DNA from: an uncultured bacterium
GTDB lineage: Bacteria; Cyanobacteriota; Vampirovibrionia; Gastranaerophilales; Gastranaerophilaceae
Reading direction: 5' to 3'
Length of the DNA stretch: 29,136 nt
NCBI GenBank assembly: GCA_902464375.1
Contig: CABQIM010000011.1
Location: 1 to 29,136, forward strand
Shown: positions 23,666 through 29,136 of the stretch, piece after piece
Layout: every line of letters begins with the position of its first letter
How positions within the stretch are numbered: the stretch's first letter is position 1
Position numbers and translations under genes: made by a program
The notes under the pieces: generated by a model
The model's input: the letters and a program-made list of their open reading frames with translations, nothing else
What the model was told of the DNA's origin: nothing
The model's database searches: none

Positions 23666-23757
23666 GTAGGGAGAGGTCGAAAGACCTCTTGTTCAACCCC
23701 TACAATATGCATGCAATAGCAAGTAATAAATGCCCTATGAGCGTAAGGGCATTTTTT
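23666..23757 (+). ncRNA. Candidate small antisense RNA with intrinsic terminator
   Basis: About 92 bases between the promoter at 23632-23659 and a textbook terminator. GTAGGG (23666-23671) pairs with CCCTAC (23698-23703) around an inner hairpin AGAGGTC-GAAA-GACCTCT (23672-23689) with a GNRA loop. The terminator is ATGCCCT (23730-23736) with AGGGCAT (23746-23752) and a run of six T. The last 58 bases are exactly antisense to the 28-residue peptide gene on the other strand. The likely role is to block that mRNA. No known RNA family is recognised. Confidence 0.6.
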
Positions 23758-23786
23758 ACTATTACAAGCATTTCTTGTTTTGTCAT
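23700..23786 (-). CDS. 28-residue hydrophobic peptide, type I toxin-like
   Basis: The ATG at 23786 lies five bases after AAAGGAGG, a nearly perfect site. The peptide begins MTKQEMLVIVKNALTLIG and ends in a strongly hydrophobic LLLAIACIL stretch, long enough to insert in a membrane. Two thirds of the gene is covered by the antisense RNA at 23666-23757. The GTAGGG/AGAGGTC hairpin just after the stop could end the mRNA (tail UCUUUUAUU). A candidate -10 TATGAT (23887-23882) would give a leader of about 90 bases, similar to the first cassette. A downstream in-frame Met6 would give 23 residues, the length of the other peptide. No homologue recognised. Confidence 0.55.
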   Translation of the reverse strand: MTKQEMLVIVKNALTLIGHLLLAIACIL

Positions 23787-23881
23787 AGCATCCTCCTTTC
23801 TCTACACCTTTACACAACAGAAGAATGTCGTGTATGAATAAAGGATTTTGCCATCAAGGAATTGCCCTGCGAGATGATGAT

Positions 23882-23910
23882 ATCATAAAACTAAAAAGAA
23901 AATATAATAA
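23882..23910 (-). promoter_or_regulatory. Weak candidate promoter of the 28-residue peptide
   Basis: TTATTA (23910-23905), 17-base spacer, TATGAT (23887-23882) on the minus strand. The -10 overlaps a perfect ATGATATCAT palindrome (23877-23886), a possible operator. Confidence 0.3.
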
Positions 23911-23945
23911 ATAATTTCACAGTAGCAATCTTTTTCTGATTGTAC

Positions 23946-23951
23946 TAAAAT
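23946..23951 (+). promoter_or_regulatory. -10 element six bases before the Crp/Fnr-type ATG
   Basis: TAAAAT, then ttatct, then ATG at 23958; no Shine-Dalgarno. Fits a leaderless mRNA. Confidence 0.45.
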
Positions 23952-23957
23952 TTATCT

Positions 23958-24626
23958 ATGGAAAAGTTAGAAAAATATTATAATCAAATAAAAAACTCAC
24001 CGGTATTTTTAGGCATGAGTGATGATGAGCTCAAAGGGTTGTTGGAATGTTTTGGGGCTCGTATACGTAAGTTTGAAAAAGAAGAAATGATTATTCGTCA
24101 GGGAGATGTTATTTCTAATATTTATCTTATTCTTGATGGCGAAGTTAATATTGAAAAGGATTCTTATTGGGGCAGAAGAATTATCATCTCAAGGCTTGGT
24201 AAAAATGATAATCTTGCGCTTTCTTTTGTTGGTTCAAAAGACGTTGAATCAAGTGTCGATGCAATTACAGTTAAAGATACTACTGTATTAGTTTTGAGAT
24301 ACGAAAAATGTACTTCTATGTGCCAAAACGCTTGTACAAGACACAAGGTTTTAATTAATAATCTTTTCCGGATTCTTTCTAAGGAGAATATTGAACTTAT
24401 CCAAAAAATCGAAAATGTTTCTCAAAAAACTATTAGAGATAAATTGCTGACGTATCTTTCAAATGAAGCTCAAAGACAGCATTCAAACAGTTTTGACATT
24501 CATTTCAATCGTCAAGATTTGGCTGATTATTTGAATGTTGATAGAAGTGCTATGAGTTTTGAATTATCCAAGCTTCAAAAAGAAGGTTTGATTGAGTATA
24601 ATAAAAATCATTTTGAATTGTTATAG
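23958..24626 (+). CDS. Crp/Fnr-family transcriptional regulator
   Basis: This protein has 222 residues. The N-terminal cyclic-nucleotide-binding fold (about 15-130) has EKEEMIIRQGDVISNIYLILDGEV. The long dimer helix and HTH_Crp domain (about 150-220) have FNRQDLADYLNVDRSAMSFELSKLQKEGLI. A cysteine set C118-x3-C122-x3-C126 (KCTSMCQNACTRH) sits at the end of the sensor domain. It might hold an iron-sulfur cluster or act as a thiol switch, but its position differs from the N-terminal cluster of classical FNR. It lies 129 bases upstream of the kor genes on the same strand and is a reasonable candidate to control that ferredoxin-dependent enzyme. Confidence 0.92.
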   Translation: MEKLEKYYNQIKNSPVFLGMSDDELKGLLECFGARIRKFEKEEMIIRQGDVISNIYLILDGEVNIEKDSYWGRRIIISRLGKNDNLALSFVGSKDVESSVDAITVKDTTVLVLRYEKCTSMCQNACTRHKVLINNLFRILSKENIELIQKIENVSQKTIRDKLLTYLSNEAQRQHSNSFDIHFNRQDLADYLNVDRSAMSFELSKLQKEGLIEYNKNHFELL

Positions 24627-24755
24627 TTTATTCTTTCTCTGTATAGGCGTTACTGTTCGGTAAAAATATTATTTTTCTATCAACAAAAAATACTCCCTTC
24701 TCTAAATTCTTTAATTGTAGTAAAATGTTATTGTAAATTTAGGAAGGTTATTAAT

Positions 24756-25850
24756 ATGATTAACAAACTTATTAAAGAAGACACGAAGATGTTTTTAACC
24801 GGAAACGAAGTACTTGCCTATGCGGCGAATTCGGCAGAAGCTGAATTTATGTACGGTTATCCGATTACACCTCAAAACGAAATTATGCACACTTGGTGCA
24901 AATTGCTGCCAAAAACTGGTGCAGGATTTTTGCAGACTGAAGATGAGATTTCTGCCGGATTCTCAACCATTGGCGGTATTTTAGCCGGAAAAAGAGCTTT
25001 TACAGCTACAGCCGGTCCTGGTAATGTAATTATGCAAGATGCTCAATCAATGGCGGAAATGATGAGAATTCCGTTTGTTTGTGCTGTTATGCAGAGAGGT
25101 GGACCTTCCACTGCAACTGTTATTTATGCTCAGCAAGAAACAAGATTAACTTGTTTTGGCGGTAATGGTGAAGGTTTCAGAATTGTATATTCTACAGCGG
25201 GCCACCAAGATTTGTATGATTACATGATTAAAGCATTCAATACAGCTTGGAAATACAGATTCCCAACTTACGTTTTAGCTGATGGTTATCAAGGTAAGAT
25301 GAGAGAACCTGTAATGCTTTATGACCCTGCTTCTCGTGGAATTACCATGGTTCCGACTGAAAAAGCTTTGTTAGGCGAGGGTCAAATCGGAGTTGACAGA
25401 AAATCTGCTCACTTAAGAAACACTTATAACATGGAAGAAGAACTTATGAATGTTCTTGAAGGTTATAAATCAGATTATGAAAAAATGTCTGAAGAAGTTC
25501 AAGAATGGGAAGAATACAAAGCTGAAGATGCTGAAATTCTTGTAATTGCTCACGGTATTGTAGCTCGTTCAGCAAGAACTGCAATTGATGAGCTTAGAGA
25601 AAAAGGTATCAAGGCAGGTTTATTCAGACCAATTACAATCAGACCACTTGCTGTTAAGCCATTAAGAGCAGCTGTAAGCAGAGCAAAACAAATTCTGTTC
25701 ACAGAATCTGCAAACGGTCAACTTGCTCAAATGGTATTAGAAAAACTTTACGGACTAAACACACCTTACGAAACACTATTCAAAATGGGTGTTGGCGTTA
25801 CAGGTGATGATATTGTTAGTAAGGTTGAAGGAATGCTTGTGAATGCGTAA
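24756..25850 (+). CDS. korA: 2-oxoacid:ferredoxin oxidoreductase, alpha subunit
   Basis: This is the alpha (pyrimidine-binding) subunit of a KorABCD/VorABCD-type enzyme. The enzyme oxidises a 2-oxoacid with CoA to acyl-CoA and CO2 and reduces ferredoxin. It has 364 residues. GNEVLAYAA and the GYPITPQNEI motif open the domain. QTEDEISAGF holds the Glu that helps activate thiamine diphosphate. ATAGPGNVIMQD follows, and the C-terminal transketolase-like domain begins near EILVIAHG. The substrate (2-oxoglutarate or branched-chain oxoacid) cannot be fixed from sequence. ATG at 24756 follows AGGAAGG by eight bases; TAAAAT at 24721-24726 is a likely -10. Confidence 0.93.
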   Translation: MINKLIKEDTKMFLTGNEVLAYAANSAEAEFMYGYPITPQNEIMHTWCKLLPKTGAGFLQTEDEISAGFSTIGGILAGKRAFTATAGPGNVIMQDAQSMAEMMRIPFVCAVMQRGGPSTATVIYAQQETRLTCFGGNGEGFRIVYSTAGHQDLYDYMIKAFNTAWKYRFPTYVLADGYQGKMREPVMLYDPASRGITMVPTEKALLGEGQIGVDRKSAHLRNTYNMEEELMNVLEGYKSDYEKMSEEVQEWEEYKAEDAEILVIAHGIVARSARTAIDELREKGIKAGLFRPITIRPLAVKPLRAAVSRAKQILFTESANGQLAQMVLEKLYGLNTPYETLFKMGVGVTGDDIVSKVEGMLVNA

Positions 25851-25854
25851 CTGC

Positions 25855-26046
25855 TTAAGTCGTTAGGTCATTAAGTCGTTAAGACGTTAAGTTCATATTA
25901 AGAATTTTAATGTTAAATGCGATAGAAGGTTTAGTTTTGTTACATATAAAAGACTTAGCGACAATATATAAAGTCAAAATAGTTGGAGAGTCGTTAGTAC
26001 AACTAAAATGAACTTAACGACTTAATGACTTCAAGACTTAACGACT
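25855..26046. repeat. Hairpin repeat made of TTAAGTCG units, copy 1
   Basis: The left arm 25855-25896 (units like ttaagtcgtt, ggtcattaag, acgttaag) is reverse-complemented at 26008-26046. About 110 bases lie between. The whole element matches copy 2 at 26821-27011, including the middle (attaagaatttt, aatgcgatagaag, aaagacttagcga). It fills the gap between korA and korB and ends just before AAAAAGGAGATAAAT. Confidence 0.8.
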
Positions 26047-26065
26047 CACTAAAAAGGAGATAAAT

Positions 26066-26815
26066 ATGTCAGAAATATTAACCTTGCCACCAAACCTTCC
26101 AAAATCACAGAATGCGGAAGTCGGTGCGAGTAAATTTTGTCCAGGATGTGGACATGGTATAACTTTAAAAGCTTTAGAAACAGCAATAGATGAACTTGGT
26201 ATCCAACAAAAGACTGTTTTTGGATGTGATATCGGATGTTCACTTCTTGCGTGGAATTATTTGGATGTTGATACTGTTCAAACTCACCACGGAAGAACAA
26301 CTCCGGTTATCTATGGTTTTACAAGAGCTAATCCTGATGCTATTGGTATTGCATACATGGGTGACGGCGGTGGACTTGCTATCGGGTCTCAACACCTTGT
26401 AAATGCTTCTGTTAGAGGTGAAAGGATGATGATTGTTGTAGTTAATAATACTAACTATGGTATGACAGGTGGTCAAATGTCACCTACAACTATGCCTGGT
26501 CAAAAAACAGAAACAACACCTTACGGAAGAGATTGCTCTGTAACCGGTAAACCTGCAAAAGGTGCTGAAATGGTTGCTGCAATTGCAGATCCTACAAAAT
26601 CTTTTGTAGCTCGTTCAACTGTTTCAAACTTCATGAAACTTAAACAAACATTTGTAAAAGGTTTAAAAAATGTTGAAAACGGTGGTTTCTCATTTGTAGA
26701 AGTTTTATCAATTTGTCCTCTAAACTGGAGAACAAATAACGTCGATACATTCGGAAGACTTCAACAAATGGAAGAATTCTTTGAAGTTAAAGAGTTTTTG
26801 AATCCGGAAGGATAG
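26066..26815 (+). CDS. korB: 2-oxoacid:ferredoxin oxidoreductase, beta (TPP) subunit
   Basis: This thiamine-diphosphate-binding subunit has 249 residues. CPGCGHG (25-31) and the TPP/Mg motif from GDG (99-101) to NNTNYGMTGGQ (127-137) are intact. MSPTTMPGQKTETTPYGRD is typical of the four-subunit KOR/VOR class. A very good AAAAAGGAGATAAAT precedes ATG. The gene is flanked on both sides by copies of a hairpin repeat whose outer arms match at 41 of 42 bases in inverted orientation. Confidence 0.95.
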   Translation: MSEILTLPPNLPKSQNAEVGASKFCPGCGHGITLKALETAIDELGIQQKTVFGCDIGCSLLAWNYLDVDTVQTHHGRTTPVIYGFTRANPDAIGIAYMGDGGGLAIGSQHLVNASVRGERMMIVVVNNTNYGMTGGQMSPTTMPGQKTETTPYGRDCSVTGKPAKGAEMVAAIADPTKSFVARSTVSNFMKLKQTFVKGLKNVENGGFSFVEVLSICPLNWRTNNVDTFGRLQQMEEFFEVKEFLNPEG

Positions 26816-26820
26816 AACAT

Positions 26821-27011
26821 TTAAGAGTCTTTAAGTCGTTGTGTCTTTAAGTCGTTGAGTTCGTATTAAGAATTTTGATATTGAATGCGATAGAAGATTT
26901 GATAGTATACAAAAGACTTAGCGAATACAAGAAGATTTAACAAGTCAAAACTACAATAATAATTAAAATGAACTTAACGTCTTAACGACTTTATGACCTA
27001 ACGACTTAAGT
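26821..27011. repeat. Hairpin repeat made of TTAAGTCG units, copy 2
   Basis: The left arm 26821-26864 and right arm 26968-27011 are imperfect reverse complements. The right arm (26968-27009) matches the reverse complement of the left arm of copy 1 at 41 of 42 bases. It fills the korB-korC gap and ends just before AAAAAGGAGATAAAA. Confidence 0.8.
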
Positions 27012-27026
27012 AAAAAGGAGATAAAA

Positions 27027-27590
27027 ATGTCTAGAACAAAAATAGTTTTAGCCGGAGAAGGCGGGCAAGGTGTGCAATCTATTGCAAAAATCCTTGTTGA
27101 AGCTGGTTATGAAGCCGGTAAACAAGTTTTATATATTCCAAACTTTGGTGTAGAACAAAGAGGTGGCGTTTCAATCGCTTTCTGCCAAATCGCTGATGAA
27201 AGAATCGGAGAACCAAGATTTGCAAAAGGCGATATAATCATTATGCTTTCAGATAGAGCAATTGACAGATGCGAAGCTTATGTAAGCGAAAATTCTACAG
27301 TTGTATATGATACATCTGTTTGTACAAAGAAACCACAAGTTAAATGCAAACAAGTAATTGGTGTTGATGCTAATAAAATTGCGAACGAAAAACTTAGTGC
27401 AAGAGTATTTAATATCATTATCTTGGGTGTTCTTTTAGCAGCAACTAATGTTTTGAAACTTGATGATATTAAAAATGCTATGGAAATGGCACTTGGTAAA
27501 AAATTCACTGCCAAACCAGAATTGAGAGAATTAAATTATAAAGCTCTTGAGATGGGAATGGAATTGGTGAATAATCAAGTGGTTGCTTAG
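27027..27590 (+). CDS. korC: 2-oxoacid:ferredoxin oxidoreductase, gamma subunit
   Basis: This 187-residue catalytic-domain subunit has the glycine loop GEGGQGV (10-16), IPNFGVEQRGG and MLSDRAIDR, as in PorG/KorC proteins. It completes the CoA-binding side of the complex. AAAGGAGATAAAA precedes ATG. Order alpha-beta-gamma-ferredoxin with one strand and no other gene between supports one operon despite 155-215-base gaps filled by repeats. Confidence 0.93.
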   Translation: MSRTKIVLAGEGGQGVQSIAKILVEAGYEAGKQVLYIPNFGVEQRGGVSIAFCQIADERIGEPRFAKGDIIIMLSDRAIDRCEAYVSENSTVVYDTSVCTKKPQVKCKQVIGVDANKIANEKLSARVFNIIILGVLLAATNVLKLDDIKNAMEMALGKKFTAKPELRELNYKALEMGMELVNNQVVA

Positions 27591-27596
27591 AAAATT

Positions 27597-27726
27597 TGAA
27601 TGTTAAGTTGATAAGTTGAATTGTTGAAGAGTTTGTATAGTTCGCAGATGCTCACAAATTTTATTTATGACCGAAGGGAATTATCTGAACCTTTCCACTT
27701 CTCCACTATTCAACCCTTCAACTTAT
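27597..27726. repeat. Hairpin repeat made of AAGTTGA units
   Basis: The left arm 27597-27631 (tgttaagttga, taagttgaattg, ttgaagag) is imperfectly inverted at 27691-27726 (ctttccacttctcc ... cccttcaacttat). Same design as the two elements upstream but a different unit. It fills the korC-korD gap. Confidence 0.65.
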
Positions 27727-27745
27727 ATAGAAAGGATTAATCATA

Positions 27746-28024
27746 ATGGATAAAAAAGAATATCACGGCTATAAAATCGAAGGCGTTGGTAAAGGTAAAG
27801 CAGATTATTATGTTTATACCGATTTGTGTAAAGGCTGCGGACTTTGTATTGCAAAATGCCCTATGAATAAAGCTGGCAAAAAATGCTTGGATTGGTCAAA
27901 AGAAGTAGGCTTATATCAAACACCTGCAGTTGCACCTGATCCGGAAGTTTGTATTGCTTGTGGAGCTTGTGCTCTAACTTGTCCTGATAGTGCAATTAGA
28001 ATTGAACGCAAGCCTGCAAGCTAA
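27746..28024 (+). CDS. korD: 2-oxoacid oxidoreductase ferredoxin-like (delta) subunit
   Basis: This 92-residue protein has two [4Fe-4S] motifs: C28-x2-C31-x2-C34-x3-C38 and C69-x2-C72-x2-C75-x3-C79, each ending CP. It relays electrons from the TPP centre to soluble ferredoxin. GAAAGGATTAATCATA precedes ATG. In this genome the ferredoxin subunit is last, not first, in the cluster. Confidence 0.95.
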   Translation: MDKKEYHGYKIEGVGKGKADYYVYTDLCKGCGLCIAKCPMNKAGKKCLDWSKEVGLYQTPAVAPDPEVCIACGACALTCPDSAIRIERKPAS

Positions 28025-28048
28025 CCATAAAATAAAAATTTTTTAGAG

Positions 28049-28080
28049 AAACACTTTTGGTTTATGAACCGGAAGTGTTT
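28049..28080. terminator. Bidirectional terminator
   Basis: A 14-base-pair stem with G-U pairs: AAACACTT-TTGGTT, loop TATG, AACCGG-AAGTGTTT, followed by tctttt on the plus strand and an A/T-rich tail (CTCTAAAAAATTTTT) on the minus. The minus gene's stop codon lies in it. Confidence 0.8.
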
Positions 28081-29051
28081 TCTTTTCCCCTGTAACCAAT
28101 GCCGGCTCTGTAACCTGAGATTGCGTAAAGAATTGGTAAAGCCGGCTCAATCCACTTTAATCCGGACATTACGGCAACTGTTGCAATGTCATCTGTGTGT
28201 AAACAAATATCCAAGGCTTCGGGTTTGCGTTTTTTGTCATCATTATCTTTAAAGCAGCGATTGATAAAATGCTTGCCTATGTAATTTGCAATCTTGCTGC
28301 CGCCAATTACACCGGTTAAGATAATTCCGCTAACCATTCCTAAAGCTCTGGCAGACTTTGATTTTATGTTACATTTTTCTAATATGCCGAGTGCAGCTCC
28401 CGCTCCGATATTGCAGAGGAAAATATTGGCGAGATATTGGTACGCTCCTTCTTTAATTTTGTTTGGAATTTTAGCTTTATAATCAGAGTCAGTGAGCTTA
28501 TCGCCTGCAATTCCTCCTGCAATACCACCAAGAACAGGTATTAGACCGTATACTGAAAGTCTGCCGATTTCTGAAAAAATATCATTTGATGTTATGTTTT
28601 CCGGTTCCGGTATAAGCTCCTTGAAAAGAGCTTTGCCATCAGCAGTTTTTAATCCTTCAGAAAGTTGCTTAATTTCTTTTATGCTTAGAATGTTTGATTT
28701 TGCTTTTTCTAGAATTTTACCGGTTTTTTCTTGGGTTGGATTGTTTGATAAAAATGTATCTATGATTTTTGTATTCTTTTTTGTGAGTTCGGTATTGCTG
28801 ACAAATTTGGGGGCGGTTCGGAATATTTTTGAACTTATTTTTGGCGCATAAAGAGAAGACACTACCGCCCCAAACATCGTCAGTCCTGTCTGAATCGTTT
28901 TTCTTTTTCGATTTTCAACAGGTGTATTATTACTTTCCTTTAATACAATATATCCAGCACCTGTGCTTAAGGCAGCTGGCACTGTTTTTGTGAAATTGTT
29001 TACCAGCCTTGGCTGGTCAAGGAATTTACCAAAATGTTTTATTGTTCTCAT
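28062..29051 (-). CDS. Unknown protein with glycine-zipper membrane segments
   Basis: This protein has 329 residues counted from the ATG at 29051. Hydrophobic Gly/Ala-rich stretches occur near the middle (LIPVLGGIAGGIAGD), at GAGAALGIL and at VSGIILTGVIGG, and a weaker one near the N-terminus (VPAALSTGAGYIVL). They look like membrane-inserting or glycine-zipper helices separated by charged segments. No known domain is recognised. The start is set by a strong promoter: TTGACA at 29111-29106 and TACTAT at 29088-29083 lie inside the longer frame, so a TTG start at 29111 would be upstream of transcription. The opening MRTIKHFGKFLDQP fits loosely with the N-terminal pattern of other proteins here. 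Confidence 0.8.
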   Translation of the reverse strand: MRTIKHFGKFLDQPRLVNNFTKTVPAALSTGAGYIVLKESNNTPVENRKRKTIQTGLTMFGAVVSSLYAPKISSKIFRTAPKFVSNTELTKKNTKIIDTFLSNNPTQEKTGKILEKAKSNILSIKEIKQLSEGLKTADGKALFKELIPEPENITSNDIFSEIGRLSVYGLIPVLGGIAGGIAGDKLTDSDYKAKIPNKIKEGAYQYLANIFLCNIGAGAALGILEKCNIKSKSARALGMVSGIILTGVIGGSKIANYIGKHFINRCFKDNDDKKRKPEALDICLHTDDIATVAVMSGLKWIEPALPILYAISGYRAGIGYRGKENTSGS

Positions 29052-29082
29052 GTTCGGACAACCTAACAAACTTATTAAAAAT

Positions 29083-29111
29083 ATAGTAAGGCAAACCTTA
29101 CATTTTGTCAA
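29083..29111 (-). promoter_or_regulatory. Consensus sigma-70 promoter
   Basis: TTGACA (29111-29106), 17-base spacer, TACTAT (29088-29083) on the minus strand. Start near 29076 leaves a leader of about 25 bases before ATG at 29051. Positions 29112-29136 hold nothing I recognise. Confidence 0.75.
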
Positions 29112-29136
29112 GAGTCATACGGATAGAAAGAAAAAA

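Noticed and set aside
26049..26476. Minus-strand frames over korB
   Set aside because: They are shadows of a clearly conserved gene.
29052..29111. Longer N-terminus of the last gene with a signal-like hydrophobic stretch
   Set aside because: The TTG start coincides with the -35 TTGACA and the -10 lies within the extension, so it would not be in the mRNA.

Overview
The window is low in GC and gene-dense. It looks like a chromosomal segment from an anaerobic or microaerophilic Gram-negative bacterium of the Cyanobacteria/Melainabacteria side, most like gut Gastranaerophilales (Vampirovibrionia). That placement is inference. It rests on a plant/cyanobacterial-type glutamate-cysteine ligase, a ferredoxin-dependent 2-oxoacid oxidoreductase, an activase of the 2-hydroxyacyl-CoA dehydratase type, and several large proteins with a peculiar short N-terminal signature. 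No rRNA, tRNA, insertion sequence, phage gene or CRISPR array was seen.

Layout. Positions 1-5675 hold a truncated gene, a small XRE regulator, a 597-residue repeat protein, an orphan sugar-ABC permease and a protein with a C-terminal zeta-toxin-like kinase domain. Positions 5700-10863 hold a divergent GH77 4-alpha-glucanotransferase, glutamate-cysteine ligase, rsmA/ksgA and a metallophosphoesterase. Positions 11316-15501 hold a second XRE regulator, a soluble multidomain histidine kinase overlapping a CheY-like receiver, and a PilB/GspE-like protein whose catalytic motifs have decayed. On the minus strand, 21943 down to 15541 is a tight cluster: TPR membrane protein, GAF-GGDEF diguanylate cyclase, tsaE, tsaB, OmpR-type regulator, membrane histidine kinase, then a secreted small protein. 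Positions 22384-23343 hold a Cys-rich small protein and a BadF/HgdC-type ATPase. Positions 23958-28024 hold a Crp/Fnr regulator followed by the four genes of a 2-oxoacid:ferredoxin oxidoreductase (alpha, beta, gamma, ferredoxin). The window ends with an unknown glycine-zipper protein on the minus strand.

The most interesting stretch is the 614-base 'intergenic' region 23344-23957. It holds two tandem cassettes of the same design. In each, a tiny hydrophobic peptide (23 and 28 residues) with an almost perfect Shine-Dalgarno sits on the minus strand. Facing it on the plus strand is a promoter (TTGAAA-N16-TAWAAT) that would make a short, hairpin-rich RNA antisense to the peptide gene. The second RNA ends in a textbook intrinsic terminator inside the peptide gene. 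The first peptide's predicted mRNA has complementary 5' and 3' ends. This is the layout of type I toxin-antitoxin systems. Amino-acid attenuation is the main alternative for the first peptide.

Two other genome-scale patterns show. Many first genes of transcription units have a -10 element only 4-8 bases before ATG and no Shine-Dalgarno, which suggests leaderless mRNAs, while genes inside operons have AGGAG-type sites. Intergenic regions carry several repeat families: a roughly 110-base tandem unit with a CTACG-NN-CGTAG palindrome, hairpins built from degenerate 7-8 base repeats, and CCCCTC/GAGGGG elements.
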